The notes under the pieces: generated by a model
What the model was told of the DNA's origin: nothing
The model's database searches: none
The model's input: the letters and a program-made list of their open reading frames with translations, nothing else
Origin: Pseudomonadota bacterium
Lineage (GTDB): Bacteria > Pseudomonadota > Alphaproteobacteria > Acetobacterales > Acetobacteraceae
DNA length: 55,672 nt
Assembly: GCA_019351895.1 (NCBI GenBank)
Contig: JABBOH010000014.1
Coordinates: forward strand, 49,494 to 105,165
Direction of reading: 5' to 3'
Position numbers and translations under genes: made by a program
In this document: one piece after another, positions 48,539 through 55,672 of the stretch
Position numbering within the stretch: position 1 is the stretch's first letter
How the letters are laid out: each line of letters starts with the position of its first letter

Positions 48539-49318
48539 TCAGCTGCGGTAGTCGGGCTGTTCGCGGTCGAGCTTGCGGCGCATCGCCTGCCAGACCAGCC
48601 AGCCGTGGTCCGCGCCTTGCGTGAACTGTGCGGCCGTCCGCCGCTGCACGGCCTCAGACGGCATGGCGAGCGGCACGCCTGTCGATTGCGAGGTGATCTG
48701 AATTTGGCAGGCCTGTTCGAGATAGTACATCCAGTAGAAGGCCTCAGCGACCGTTGCCCCCACCGTCAGCAGGCCGTGGTTGCGCAGGATCATGCAGTGA
48801 TTTGCCTGACCGAGATCGCGCACCAGACGGTTCCGCTCGCTCAGATTGTCGTCATCGGCCACGCCTTCGTATTCGTGGATCGCGACCTGATCGATGAACT
48901 CCATGCTGATCTGGTTCAGCGGCAGCAGACCACCCTGCTGCGCGGCGACAGTCATGCCCGCGAGCGTATGTGTGTGCATGACGCAATGGGCATCCGGCCG
49001 CCCCATGTGGATCGCGGAATGGATGACGAATCCGGCGGGATTTACCGGCCAGCTGGTCGCCTGCGCGGGCTCTCCATCCGCATCGACCTCCACCAGTGAA
49101 CTCGCCGTGATCTCCTCGAACAGGAGACCGTAAGGATTGACCAGGAAGCGGTTGCCGGGGCCCGGGAGGCGGGCCGAAAGATGAGTGTAGACGGTGTCGG
49201 TCATGCCGAAATAGGCGATGAGGCGATAGGCGGCGGCGAGGTCCTGCCGAACCGATTCCTCGGTTTCGACATGGTGCGGCCCAGGCGGGGCGGGGACTTC
49301 GAAAATCGGGCTATCCAT
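48539..49318 (-). CDS. Class II aldolase/adducin family protein
   Basis: A 259-aa cytosolic protein of the class II aldolase fold. Zn-binding His pair in MHTHTLAG, and a third His in RNHGLLTVG, are present, so it is likely an active metal-dependent aldolase or decarboxylase-like enzyme acting on a sugar phosphate or similar compound. SD GGAG 9 bases before the ATG at 49318 argues against the GTG at 49336. It stands alone on the minus strand. The substrate cannot be inferred. Confidence 0.88.
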   Translation of the reverse strand: MDSPIFEVPAPPGPHHVETEESVRQDLAAAYRLIAYFGMTDTVYTHLSARLPGPGNRFLVNPYGLLFEEITASSLVEVDADGEPAQATSWPVNPAGFVIHSAIHMGRPDAHCVMHTHTLAGMTVAAQQGGLLPLNQISMEFIDQVAIHEYEGVADDDNLSERNRLVRDLGQANHCMILRNHGLLTVGATVAEAFYWMYYLEQACQIQITSQSTGVPLAMPSEAVQRRTAAQFTQGADHGWLVWQAMRRKLDREQPDYRS

Positions 49319-49462
49319 GCGTCGGGTCTCCTTCACGCGCGTTCCGGCAAAGCCGCCGGTCCGAATTTGTCATACGCAAAAACGCGGGAGCGACCCTAGC
49401 ATTCTTTGGTCGTCACCCGAGATCGGTGCGGTCCGCTAAACACATTCAAGGAACTATCGATC

Positions 49463-49720
49463 ATGGGCCGTACCTCTCTCGCTCGTATGCGATCAAATTC
49501 TCTGCAGCCTGCGCTGGTTCTGGCGGCAGCAGCCGCCATGGCTCTGGGTCTTGCCGGCTGCAACAACACCGCGAGCACGCCGAGCGGAATGGCGCCTGCC
49601 TCCGCCGTTGCCGGACAGTCTCCGTCGGCTGCGGGCGGCGCTTCGGGCTCTGGCACGCAGGACGGCCCCACCGGGGGTGTGGATAACGGCTCCGCCTCCG
49701 CGACGAGCCCCGCGCCCTGA
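49463..49720 (+). CDS. Small lipoprotein (85 aa)
   Basis: An 85-aa protein with a basic N-terminus, a hydrophobic Ala-rich signal and the lipobox LAGC (Cys33). The mature chain of about 50 residues is Gly/Ser/Ala/Pro-rich and lacks structure, with no recognised domain. AAGGAA lies 9 bases before the ATG at 49463; the frame is open upstream. Such disordered lipoproteins are common in this group, function unknown. It is followed by the BrkB gene after 30 bases. Confidence 0.75.
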   Translation: MGRTSLARMRSNSLQPALVLAAAAAMALGLAGCNNTASTPSGMAPASAVAGQSPSAAGGASGSGTQDGPTGGVDNGSASATSPAP

Positions 49721-49750
49721 CGGGCTGAGCGAACAGGAGCGCCGGACAGA

Positions 49751-51013
49751 GTGCAAGGCATCGCCACCCGCGCCGGGCGGGCGTCCGCAGCGGCCGGCGC
49801 GACCATCATCTTCGGCTTCCTGCTGTCCAACCTCGACGTGAGCCGGAAGCAGGGGGAGCGCAGGCCGTCCGGCGCTCCGACCGGTGGGGGCGCGAGGACA
49901 GGGCAGGGGCCTTTCCCGGCAAGCCAAGGCCCGACCCTTGATCATCAGCCGACCCAGAGACGAGCCGCTCCCGAGCCTGACGACGGGCAGCCACGCGGGG
50001 ACGGCGAGAAGCGTCCCGGCGTCGGGGCCGGTGCCGGCCCGCAAGCCCCGAGGGGCCGCTTCGACGTGGTCGATCCCGATGCCCCCGGGCGATCTGCCGA
50101 GAGCCCTTCCGAGATTCCGCCGGCCGGCTGGTGGCAGATCCTGAAGCGCACGGCCCAGGCGGTCGGCCGGGACGGGCTGATGTCCCAAGCTGCTGCCGTT
50201 ACCTTCTACGGACTGCTCGCTCTTTTCCCCGCGCTCGCGATGGTGGTCTCGCTGTATGGCCTCATCGCCGATCCGCATACACTGGCGAAAAACATTTCCG
50301 CCGTTAACGGGATCGTTCCCGGCGGCGGGATGGACATTATCACGGGTCAACTAAAATCACTGACCTCCAGCCCGCATAAGGCGCTCGGCTTCGGCTTCGT
50401 CATTGGCCTGGTGACCTCGCTCTGGAGTGCCACCTCCGGCGTCAAGGCGCTGATGAGCGCGCTCAACGTGGCCTACAACGAGAAGGAGACGCGGAGCTTC
50501 ATCCGCCTGACGGCGATCGCCATGGCCTTCACGATCGGCGGCATCGTCTTCGCGGTCATCGCTTTCGCGGGCGTAGTTGTTCTACCTCCGGCGCTGAACC
50601 TTCTCGGCATTGGCGGCGTGACTAATCTTCTGCTCAGGCTGTTGCGCTGGCCGGTGCTGCTAATCGGGCTCGGCGGCTTCCTCAGCGTAATCTACCGCTA
50701 CGGGCCTTGCCGCGCCAACGCGGGCTGGCGCTGGGTCACCTGGGGCAGCGCGATCGCGACGATCGGCTGGCTCATCGCCTCGGTGGCGTTCTCGTACTAC
50801 ACGGCCCATTTTGGCAGTTACAACAAGACCTATGGCACGCTTGGCGCGGCGATCGGCTTCATGACGTGGATGTGGTTGTCGGGAACGGTCGTCCTCGTCG
50901 GCGCGGAACTAGACGCCGAGATGGAGCATCAGACGGCGCGGGACACGACGGTTGGGCCGGAGCGCCCGATCGGTGCAAGGGGCGCTACCGCCGCCGACCG
51001 CGTCGAAACCTGA
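49751..51013 (+). CDS. YihY/BrkB family membrane protein with N-terminal extension
   Basis: A 420-aa integral membrane protein. The BrkB core spans about residues 130-395, beginning LMSQAAAVTFYGLLALFPALA and containing about six membrane helices and YGTLGAAIGFMTWMWLSG near the end. Unusual is the first 125 residues: a short hydrophobic stretch (about 12-27) and a long Gly/Pro/Arg-rich linker. The start is GTG with AGGAG about 10 bases upstream; a later start would lose the extension. The family is poorly understood, and a transport role is only suspected. Confidence 0.85.
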   Translation: MQGIATRAGRASAAAGATIIFGFLLSNLDVSRKQGERRPSGAPTGGGARTGQGPFPASQGPTLDHQPTQRRAAPEPDDGQPRGDGEKRPGVGAGAGPQAPRGRFDVVDPDAPGRSAESPSEIPPAGWWQILKRTAQAVGRDGLMSQAAAVTFYGLLALFPALAMVVSLYGLIADPHTLAKNISAVNGIVPGGGMDIITGQLKSLTSSPHKALGFGFVIGLVTSLWSATSGVKALMSALNVAYNEKETRSFIRLTAIAMAFTIGGIVFAVIAFAGVVVLPPALNLLGIGGVTNLLLRLLRWPVLLIGLGGFLSVIYRYGPCRANAGWRWVTWGSAIATIGWLIASVAFSYYTAHFGSYNKTYGTLGAAIGFMTWMWLSGTVVLVGAELDAEMEHQTARDTTVGPERPIGARGATAADRVET

Positions 51014-51030
51014 GGCGTAATCCCGGGGGA

Positions 51031-51056
51031 TCGGATCACCTTCACGGACGATCCGA
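51031..51056. terminator. Hairpin after BrkB gene
   Basis: TCGGATC (51031-51037) and GATCCGA (51050-51056) form a 7-bp perfect stem with a 12-base loop, 18 bases after the BrkB stop. A few A/T bases follow but not a T-run; weak terminator or operator candidate. The gap to the next gene (to 51239) holds no other gene. Confidence 0.35.
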
Positions 51057-51239
51057 ATTACAAAAATCGCTTCACAAGCGGTATCATTCAGGTCACGGCC
51101 GATCGACCTCGGCACTACCAGGGCGGCCGCGTCCGGCTCTTTCAATCATGTATAGGGCTTTTGGCTAGGTTTCCGATGGAACTGTTACGATTAGAGTGTC
51201 ACGGAGTCGTGAACGTATCCTCTGGCGCGGACCTTGCCG

Positions 51240-52304
51240 ATGAAGTTACACCGTTTCGTTGTATTGGACGGGCTGCGCGGCGCTGCGGCTGCCGTGGTGC
51301 TTTGTTTACATCTGGCGCAGCAACATGATGTCGCTGCATTGCCTCTTGCGGCTCAGGCAGTTGACTTCTTTTACATGCTAAGCGGCTTCGTCATTGCGTT
51401 TGCCTATGAGGAGAGACTCAAAGGGGCCTCCATGAGCTTCATGGGCTTCGCGTGGCTAAGGATTGTGCGCCTGTATCCTCTGGTGTTTCTAGCCACCGTC
51501 GCAGGCATGCTTCTGGGGGTGCTCGCGGTGTGGAGAGGAAGCATAACTTCCCATCAGCTTCTTGAAGCAACAGCCCTGGGCCTGCTGCTGCTTCCTTCCT
51601 TCGTCTTTCCGCAGTGGGAGACGGCATACCCTCTCAACTTGGCCAGCTGGTCTCTGACCTTCGAGCTGTTTGCAAACGCCGCTTACGCCGTTGCCGTCCG
51701 CTTTCTTACCACGCGTCGCCTCATAGTCTTGATCGCCGCCAGCGTGGCGCTTCTCGTGTGGGTGTCGTACGAGAACCAGGGCATCGGTGGCGGCAACAAC
51801 CAGAACAACTTCCTGTTCGGCTTCGGCCGGGTGATGTTTCCGTTCTTCGCAGGCGTTCTGATCTATCGGGTCAGGGCTCACATACCGACCGTATCTTTTG
51901 GTGGTGTTGCGGTTCTCGTCGCGCTGCCGCTTCTCCTGCTGGCTCCCGTCAATTCCGCGGTCGCCAGCCTGTTGTACGTCCTTCTCCTGTTTCCGATGAT
52001 CGTCGCTGTCGGGTCCACGGCTGTAGTTCCGCCGCAGCTGGCTTCCTGGTGCCGCTTCTCGGGGATGTTGTCCTACCCGCTCTACATTCTTCAGGGCCCT
52101 ATCCTCCGCATCGGCGAGGAGCTTTTGAAGCATATGCACCTCAACCCTATCGAGGCCTATGTCTTCGCTGCGGGCGAGGCGGCGGTGGTCGTGATGGTGT
52201 CTCTGGCTGCCGTGCATGTCTTCGACAACCCGCTGCAGAGCTACTTTCGCCGTCACGGACCGCAGACCGATCGCAGACAGGCGGCCCCGGCATTTGGAGC
52301 TTGA
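51240..52304 (+). CDS. Acyltransferase-3 family membrane protein
   Basis: A 354-aa multi-pass membrane acyltransferase that O-acetylates sugars of surface polysaccharides or similar molecules. The N-terminus FVVLDGLRGAAAAVVLCLHL, then FFYMLSGFVIAFAYEERL and FAWLRIVRLYPL, are the usual motifs with the conserved Arg and His. About ten helices are predicted by eye. Codon use (TTA, GTA, TTG, GCT) is clearly less GC-biased than neighbours, suggesting recent transfer. A TTG 6 bases upstream is an alternative start; no clear ribosome site was seen. Confidence 0.9.
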   Translation: MKLHRFVVLDGLRGAAAAVVLCLHLAQQHDVAALPLAAQAVDFFYMLSGFVIAFAYEERLKGASMSFMGFAWLRIVRLYPLVFLATVAGMLLGVLAVWRGSITSHQLLEATALGLLLLPSFVFPQWETAYPLNLASWSLTFELFANAAYAVAVRFLTTRRLIVLIAASVALLVWVSYENQGIGGGNNQNNFLFGFGRVMFPFFAGVLIYRVRAHIPTVSFGGVAVLVALPLLLLAPVNSAVASLLYVLLLFPMIVAVGSTAVVPPQLASWCRFSGMLSYPLYILQGPILRIGEELLKHMHLNPIEAYVFAAGEAAVVVMVSLAAVHVFDNPLQSYFRRHGPQTDRRQAAPAFGA

Positions 52305-52317
52305 GACAGCGGTATCC

Positions 52318-53298
52318 TCAGGCCGTGGCGAAGCGGTCGAGCGCCGCGAGGAGCGCCGCGCGCGTGCCCGGCTCCAGCGCCGAATGGCCGGCGTCAGGCA
52401 CTATGGTGAGCCGCGCCTCGGTCCAGGCATCGGCGAGTTCGAAGGCGCTCTGCGGTGGGCAGACCATGTCGTAGCGCCCTTGCACGATCTCGGCCGGAAT
52501 GTGCCGGATGCGGCCCATATGGGCGAGAAGCCCCTCGGGCGGCAGAAAGAGGTGATGCGCGAAATAATGCGCCTCGATTCGCGCCAGGCCGAGCGCCGCC
52601 CGGTCGCGCGCGAAGGTCGAGACGGTCTCGGGATGCGGTAGCAGAGTGCTGCAGGAGCCCTCATAAACCGACCACGCGCGGGCGGCGGGACCGTGGATAC
52701 GCGGATCGGGGTCGTTCAGCCTGCGGCGGTAGGCACCGAGCACGTCGCCGCGCTCCGCTGCCGGAAGAAAGCCGAGGAACTGGTCGTGCGCGTCCGGGAA
52801 CACGGCGCGGACGCCGTGGAGGAACCAGTCCACCTCGCTGTCGCGACCCAGGAAGATGCCGCGCAACACGCAGGCCGAGACGCGCTCGGGATGCGCCTGC
52901 GCATAGCAGATGGCGAGCGTCGAGCCCCAGGAGCCGCCGAACAGCAGCCACCGTTCGATCCCGAGATGGCTGCGCAGCGCCTCGATATCCTCGACGAGAT
53001 GGGCGGTCGTGTTGTCGTCGAGCCCGCCGAGCGGACGGGAGCGGCCGGCACCGCGCTGGTCGAAGAGCACGGCGCGCCACAGGCGGGGATCGAAGAACCG
53101 GCGATGGACGGAGCCCGCGCCCGCGCCGGGGCCGCCGTGGAGGAACAGGGCCGGGACGCCCCGAGGATTGCCGGCTTGCTCCCAATAGACCGAATGGCCG
53201 GCCCCACGCGGGAGATAGCCCGAGCCGTAGGGAGCGATCTCAGGAAATAGTTCGCGGCGCGATCCGGCGCCGTCTCGGGAGAAAGCGGGCGGGGCCAT
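52318..53298 (-). CDS. pip: Prolyl aminopeptidase (S33)
   Basis: A 326-aa alpha/beta hydrolase that releases N-terminal proline. It has LHGGPGAGAG (oxyanion region), FDQRGAGRS, the nucleophile elbow GGSWGS, GRYDMVCPP with the Asp, and the His in DAGHSA. All are typical of prolyl iminopeptidase. It follows the DegT gene on the same strand by 15 bases and is convergent with the acyltransferase gene, 13 bases apart. Confidence 0.93.
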   Translation of the reverse strand: MAPPAFSRDGAGSRRELFPEIAPYGSGYLPRGAGHSVYWEQAGNPRGVPALFLHGGPGAGAGSVHRRFFDPRLWRAVLFDQRGAGRSRPLGGLDDNTTAHLVEDIEALRSHLGIERWLLFGGSWGSTLAICYAQAHPERVSACVLRGIFLGRDSEVDWFLHGVRAVFPDAHDQFLGFLPAAERGDVLGAYRRRLNDPDPRIHGPAARAWSVYEGSCSTLLPHPETVSTFARDRAALGLARIEAHYFAHHLFLPPEGLLAHMGRIRHIPAEIVQGRYDMVCPPQSAFELADAWTEARLTIVPDAGHSALEPGTRAALLAALDRFATA

Positions 53299-53313
53299 GG
53301 GCGCTGCCTGCCC

Positions 53314-54519
53314 TCAGGCCCGCGCCGGGCGGGCCTGCGCCGGATGCGCCAGCGCGCCGGCAACGACATCGCAGACATGGTCGAGCTGATCCACGGTCAG
53401 GTCCGGGTGGATCGGCAGAGCCATGATGCGTGTCGCCACGTCCTCCGACACGGGAAGGCTTTCCCCGGTGTGATGGCCGGCATAGGCCGGCTGATGGTGC
53501 AGCGGCTTTGGATAGTAGATAGCGGTGGCGACGCCGTGAGCCTTGCAGGCGGCCTGCACACGCTCCCGCGTCAGGCCATCGGGCAGCAGCACCGCATAGA
53601 CAGCCCAGGCGGCCTCGCTCTCGGGCACTCGTACGGGCGTCTGCAGAAGATTGCCGAGCCGCCGGTCGTAATGACGGGCGACGCGCTCGCGGGCCGCGAT
53701 CTCCGCGTCGAAAGCCGTGAGCTTGGCCAGCAGCACGGCTGCCTGAAGGGTGTCGAGCCGCCCGTTGATGCCGATCCGCTGCACATCGTAGCGGAGCTGG
53801 CCCTCGCCGTGCGTGCGAAGGCTGCGATAGAGCGCCGCGCGCTCCGCGGATTGGGTGAACAGCGCGCCTCCGTCGCCATAGCCGCCGAGCGGCTTCGAGG
53901 GGAAGAAGCTGATCGCGGTGCAGTCCGCCTGGGTTCCGAGCGGCCGGCCGTGCAGCGCAGCGCCGAAGGCCTGGGCGCAGTCGTCGATGGTCATCATTCC
54001 GTGCCGCTCGGCGAGCGCGGTGATGGCGGGCCAGTCGGCGGGCTGGCCGAACAGGTCCACGCCAATGACGGCGCGAGGGCGGAGCCGGCCGCCAGCGCGC
54101 ACTGCGGCGACCTTGGCTTCGAGGTCCGACACGTCGATCTGGAAGGTCGACGGGTCGATGTCGACGAAAACAGGCGTGGCGCGCAGCAGCAGCGGCACCT
54201 CGGCGGTCGCGGTATAGGTGAAGGCGGGCAGGAAGACGGCATCGCCCGGGCCGATATCCTCGGCCATCATGGCGATGAGCAGCGCGTCGGTGCCGGAGCT
54301 GACCGAGACGCAATGGGCCGCCCCCGCGCGGCGCGCCAATTCGGCCTCAAGTTCGACGACCTCCGGGCCGAGGACGAACTGGCAATGGTCCATGACGGCG
54401 TCGATGCGGCGCCGCATCTCGGGGCCGATGCGGGCTTGCTGGGCGCGAAGGTCGAGGAAGGGCACCGCCGGGCTAACTGGCGATGCGGGGGCGGGGTTTG
54501 TCGTCTGCGTCAGGCTCAT
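53314..54519 (-). CDS. DegT/DnrJ/EryC1/StrS-type sugar aminotransferase
   Basis: A 401-aa PLP enzyme that aminates nucleotide-linked keto sugars. FVLGPEVVELE, SSGTDAL, FVDIDPSTF, IDDCAQAFGA and the PLP Lys in FFPSKPLGGYGDGG (K209) are present; the C-terminal YYPKPLHHQPAY matches the family. No other sugar-nucleotide genes lie nearby, so the product (for example an amino sugar of LPS or glycan) is unknown. It overlaps nothing and starts after a 51-base gap from the DUF2938-like gene upstream. Confidence 0.92.
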   Translation of the reverse strand: MSLTQTTNPAPASPVSPAVPFLDLRAQQARIGPEMRRRIDAVMDHCQFVLGPEVVELEAELARRAGAAHCVSVSSGTDALLIAMMAEDIGPGDAVFLPAFTYTATAEVPLLLRATPVFVDIDPSTFQIDVSDLEAKVAAVRAGGRLRPRAVIGVDLFGQPADWPAITALAERHGMMTIDDCAQAFGAALHGRPLGTQADCTAISFFPSKPLGGYGDGGALFTQSAERAALYRSLRTHGEGQLRYDVQRIGINGRLDTLQAAVLLAKLTAFDAEIAARERVARHYDRRLGNLLQTPVRVPESEAAWAVYAVLLPDGLTRERVQAACKAHGVATAIYYPKPLHHQPAYAGHHTGESLPVSEDVATRIMALPIHPDLTVDQLDHVCDVVAGALAHPAQARPARA

Positions 54520-54570
54520 CCAAGCCTTGTATGGTTTTGCGGCGGCTTTAGGAAGTTTGGAACCGCGCCG

Positions 54571-55056
54571 TCAGGCTACATTCAGCAGAACGGCCGTGCC
54601 GAACAGGCCGGCGCCGAAGACGCTATGGGCGACGAGGCCGAGCAGGCGGACTTTGGTGGGGTTAGGGGTTTTCGACGCCGCCCAGCCGATGCCGAGGCCG
54701 GGCTGCAGCAGAAACCAGCCGGCTGCGATCGTGATGATGGCGAAGATCCAGGCGGGCCAGAAGGTCGGGCTCGCCAGCCAGCCCGCGCCCATGATGAGGA
54801 CAAGGATGATGCCGTAGAGGATGCCGACGAGGTAGTGGCAGATCCAGCCGAGCGCCAGTTCCCGCGAATAGGGTTCGGCCGCGCCGATATTGGCATGAAA
54901 GACGGTGCCGCGGGGCAGGTGCCAGAACCAGCGTCCGACGGGCGCCCAGTTGGGCAAGCTCTCGCCGGGAAAGCGGGAAAGAATCAGCGCCCAGATGTCC
55001 ATGAGGAGGGTGGCGCCGACGCCGATGATCGCGCCGCGCCACAGGAGATCGAACAT
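54571..55056 (-). CDS. DUF2938-like integral membrane protein
   Basis: A 161-aa membrane protein with about four helices (5-25, 70-95, 98-118, 135-158). GATLLMDIWALIL at the start, then WAPVGRWFWHLPRGTVFH and WICHYLVGILYG, fit the DUF2938 family, whose role is unknown. I use the ATG at 55056; the frame is open 21 codons further, but those residues look non-coding. It is a minus-strand gene upstream of the DegT gene. Confidence 0.8.
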   Translation of the reverse strand: MFDLLWRGAIIGVGATLLMDIWALILSRFPGESLPNWAPVGRWFWHLPRGTVFHANIGAAEPYSRELALGWICHYLVGILYGIILVLIMGAGWLASPTFWPAWIFAIITIAAGWFLLQPGLGIGWAASKTPNPTKVRLLGLVAHSVFGAGLFGTAVLLNVA

Positions 55057-55225
55057 CTGAGCTATGCCTGGATAAATGTGTCGATCTACTTGGTAGCGGA
55101 ATGAGCACACGGCAGGCAACCCGACAGGCGAACAGCAACCATCGCCTGTTTGACGTTGAGTCGCGAGCGCCGCTACGCGAACCTGCTGGAGCGCGCTTGC
55201 GGTGGCTGGCTCGTGCTTACCGTTA

Positions 55226-55396
55226 TTAGTAGGTTCGCGGTCGACCGGGACGCTCTACGCCGTCCCGCGCCTGCGAATCCCCCCGGCGCCTCTCCCAGGG
55301 CCAATCGCTGATAAAGGTATCCAGCAAATCCGGCCTGAGCAACGACACGAGCGCGATGACGAAGGGAACGCCCAGAATGAGAAAGAAGAAGAGCAT
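55226..55396 (-). CDS. Small membrane protein (56 aa)
   Basis: A 56-aa protein with one helix (LFFFLILGVPFVIALVSLL) followed by a charged tail (WERRRGDSQARD). GGGAGG lies 7-8 bases before the ATG, a strong site, so this is the start even though the frame extends back into the tRNA-Ala gene. No known family is recognised. Because of its small size and single helix, the gene may be missed by gene finders. Confidence 0.55.
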   Translation of the reverse strand: MLFFFLILGVPFVIALVSLLRPDLLDTFISDWPWERRRGDSQARDGVERPGRPRTY

Positions 55397-55596
55397 GTGA
55401 TGTCCTCCCGCCAGCCTAGTCCCCAGGCGAGAAGTTGGACCATAATTCACTACCGTAACGCAAGCACGGTATGCGCGCTGATACCGGGGCAGGGCTCTCG
55501 CGGTCGCCGGTCCGCTTACGCTCGGGATATTCTTCTGAGCTAGGCATGCTCGTTTGGGTCGGTCCGGTCCCGGCTCGGCACGATCTCGGAGACCAT

Positions 55597-55672
55597 TGGT
55601 GGAGCCAATCGGAATCGAACCGACGACCTCCTGAATGCCATTCAGGCGCTCTCCCAACTGAGCTATGGCCCC
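55597..55672 (-). tRNA. tRNA-Ala (anticodon GGC)
   Basis: The minus strand starts GGGGCCATAGCTCAGTTGGG, has the anticodon loop ATGGCAT giving GGC (55637-55639 on the plus strand) and a T arm GGTTCGATTCC; the acceptor pairs with TGGCTCC including one G-T pair. CCA is encoded at 55597-55599. The 5' end coincides with the last base of the window. Confidence 0.96.

Noticed and set aside
53344-55104. Plus-strand 586-aa open frame opposite the DegT and DUF2938-like genes
   Set aside because: Antisense read-through across two real genes and their gap.

Overview
The window is 55.7 kb of GC-rich, densely packed bacterial chromosome. Gene content points to an alphaproteobacterium: a PhaR-type polyhydroxyalkanoate (PHA) regulator, an FzlA-like division protein, a SUV3-like helicase followed by an S4 protein and FdxA, the order argH-lptM-lysA-TIGR02302, and a HisKA_2 histidine kinase. 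Rhodospirillales/Acetobacteraceae is my best guess at lower rank, but the sequence alone does not prove it. I see no plasmid or phage backbone, no insertion sequence and no CRISPR array. Both tRNA genes (Lys-CUU, Ala-GGC) lie on the minus strand.

Layout. 1-6.9 kb: argD-argF-SDR on the minus strand behind a good sigma70-type promoter, then recX and an FkbM-type methyltransferase (+), then a histidine kinase-SDR pair and a DUF883-like membrane-anchor protein (-). 7.0-12.4 kb: a molybdenum-enzyme block with an FdhF/YdeP-type oxidoreductase, two unknown genes (63 and 290 aa), mobB, mobA and convergent fdhD. 12.4-15.4 kb: fzlA-like, a YeeZ-like SDR, two exported proteins (one with a fasciclin domain) and tRNA-Lys. 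15.5-19.5 kb: a MarR regulator, an M17 aminopeptidase and htpG (-). 19.7-24.7 kb: helicase, S4 protein, fdxA, ridA and a FemAB-like acyltransferase (+). 24.7-31.8 kb: a VOC protein, two paralogous class I aminotransferases, thiolase, phaC-like and phaE-like genes (-), with phaR divergent.

31.9-36.0 kb holds a 750-aa TPR protein and a 597-aa GHKL ATPase on the minus strand, with no recognisable function; this is the best candidate for an undescribed system. 36.2-43.0 kb: SDR, TlpA-like thioredoxin, then argH-lptM-lysA-TIGR02302. 43.3-46.7 kb: a 1153-aa modular secreted protein with a GH64/thaumatin-like front, AIDA-like repeats and a degenerate RTX-like tail. 46.8-55.7 kb: a COG2509 flavoprotein, class II aldolase, lipoprotein, BrkB family protein, acyltransferase-3, prolyl aminopeptidase, DegT aminotransferase, two small membrane proteins and tRNA-Ala.

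Functional links. argD, argF and argH supply three steps of arginine synthesis; lysA gives lysine. thiolase, phaC-like, phaE-like and phaR form a PHA locus. mobA, mobB and fdhD mature the bis-MGD cofactor that the FdhF-like enzyme needs. Functions were assigned by reading translated motifs; no database search was possible.
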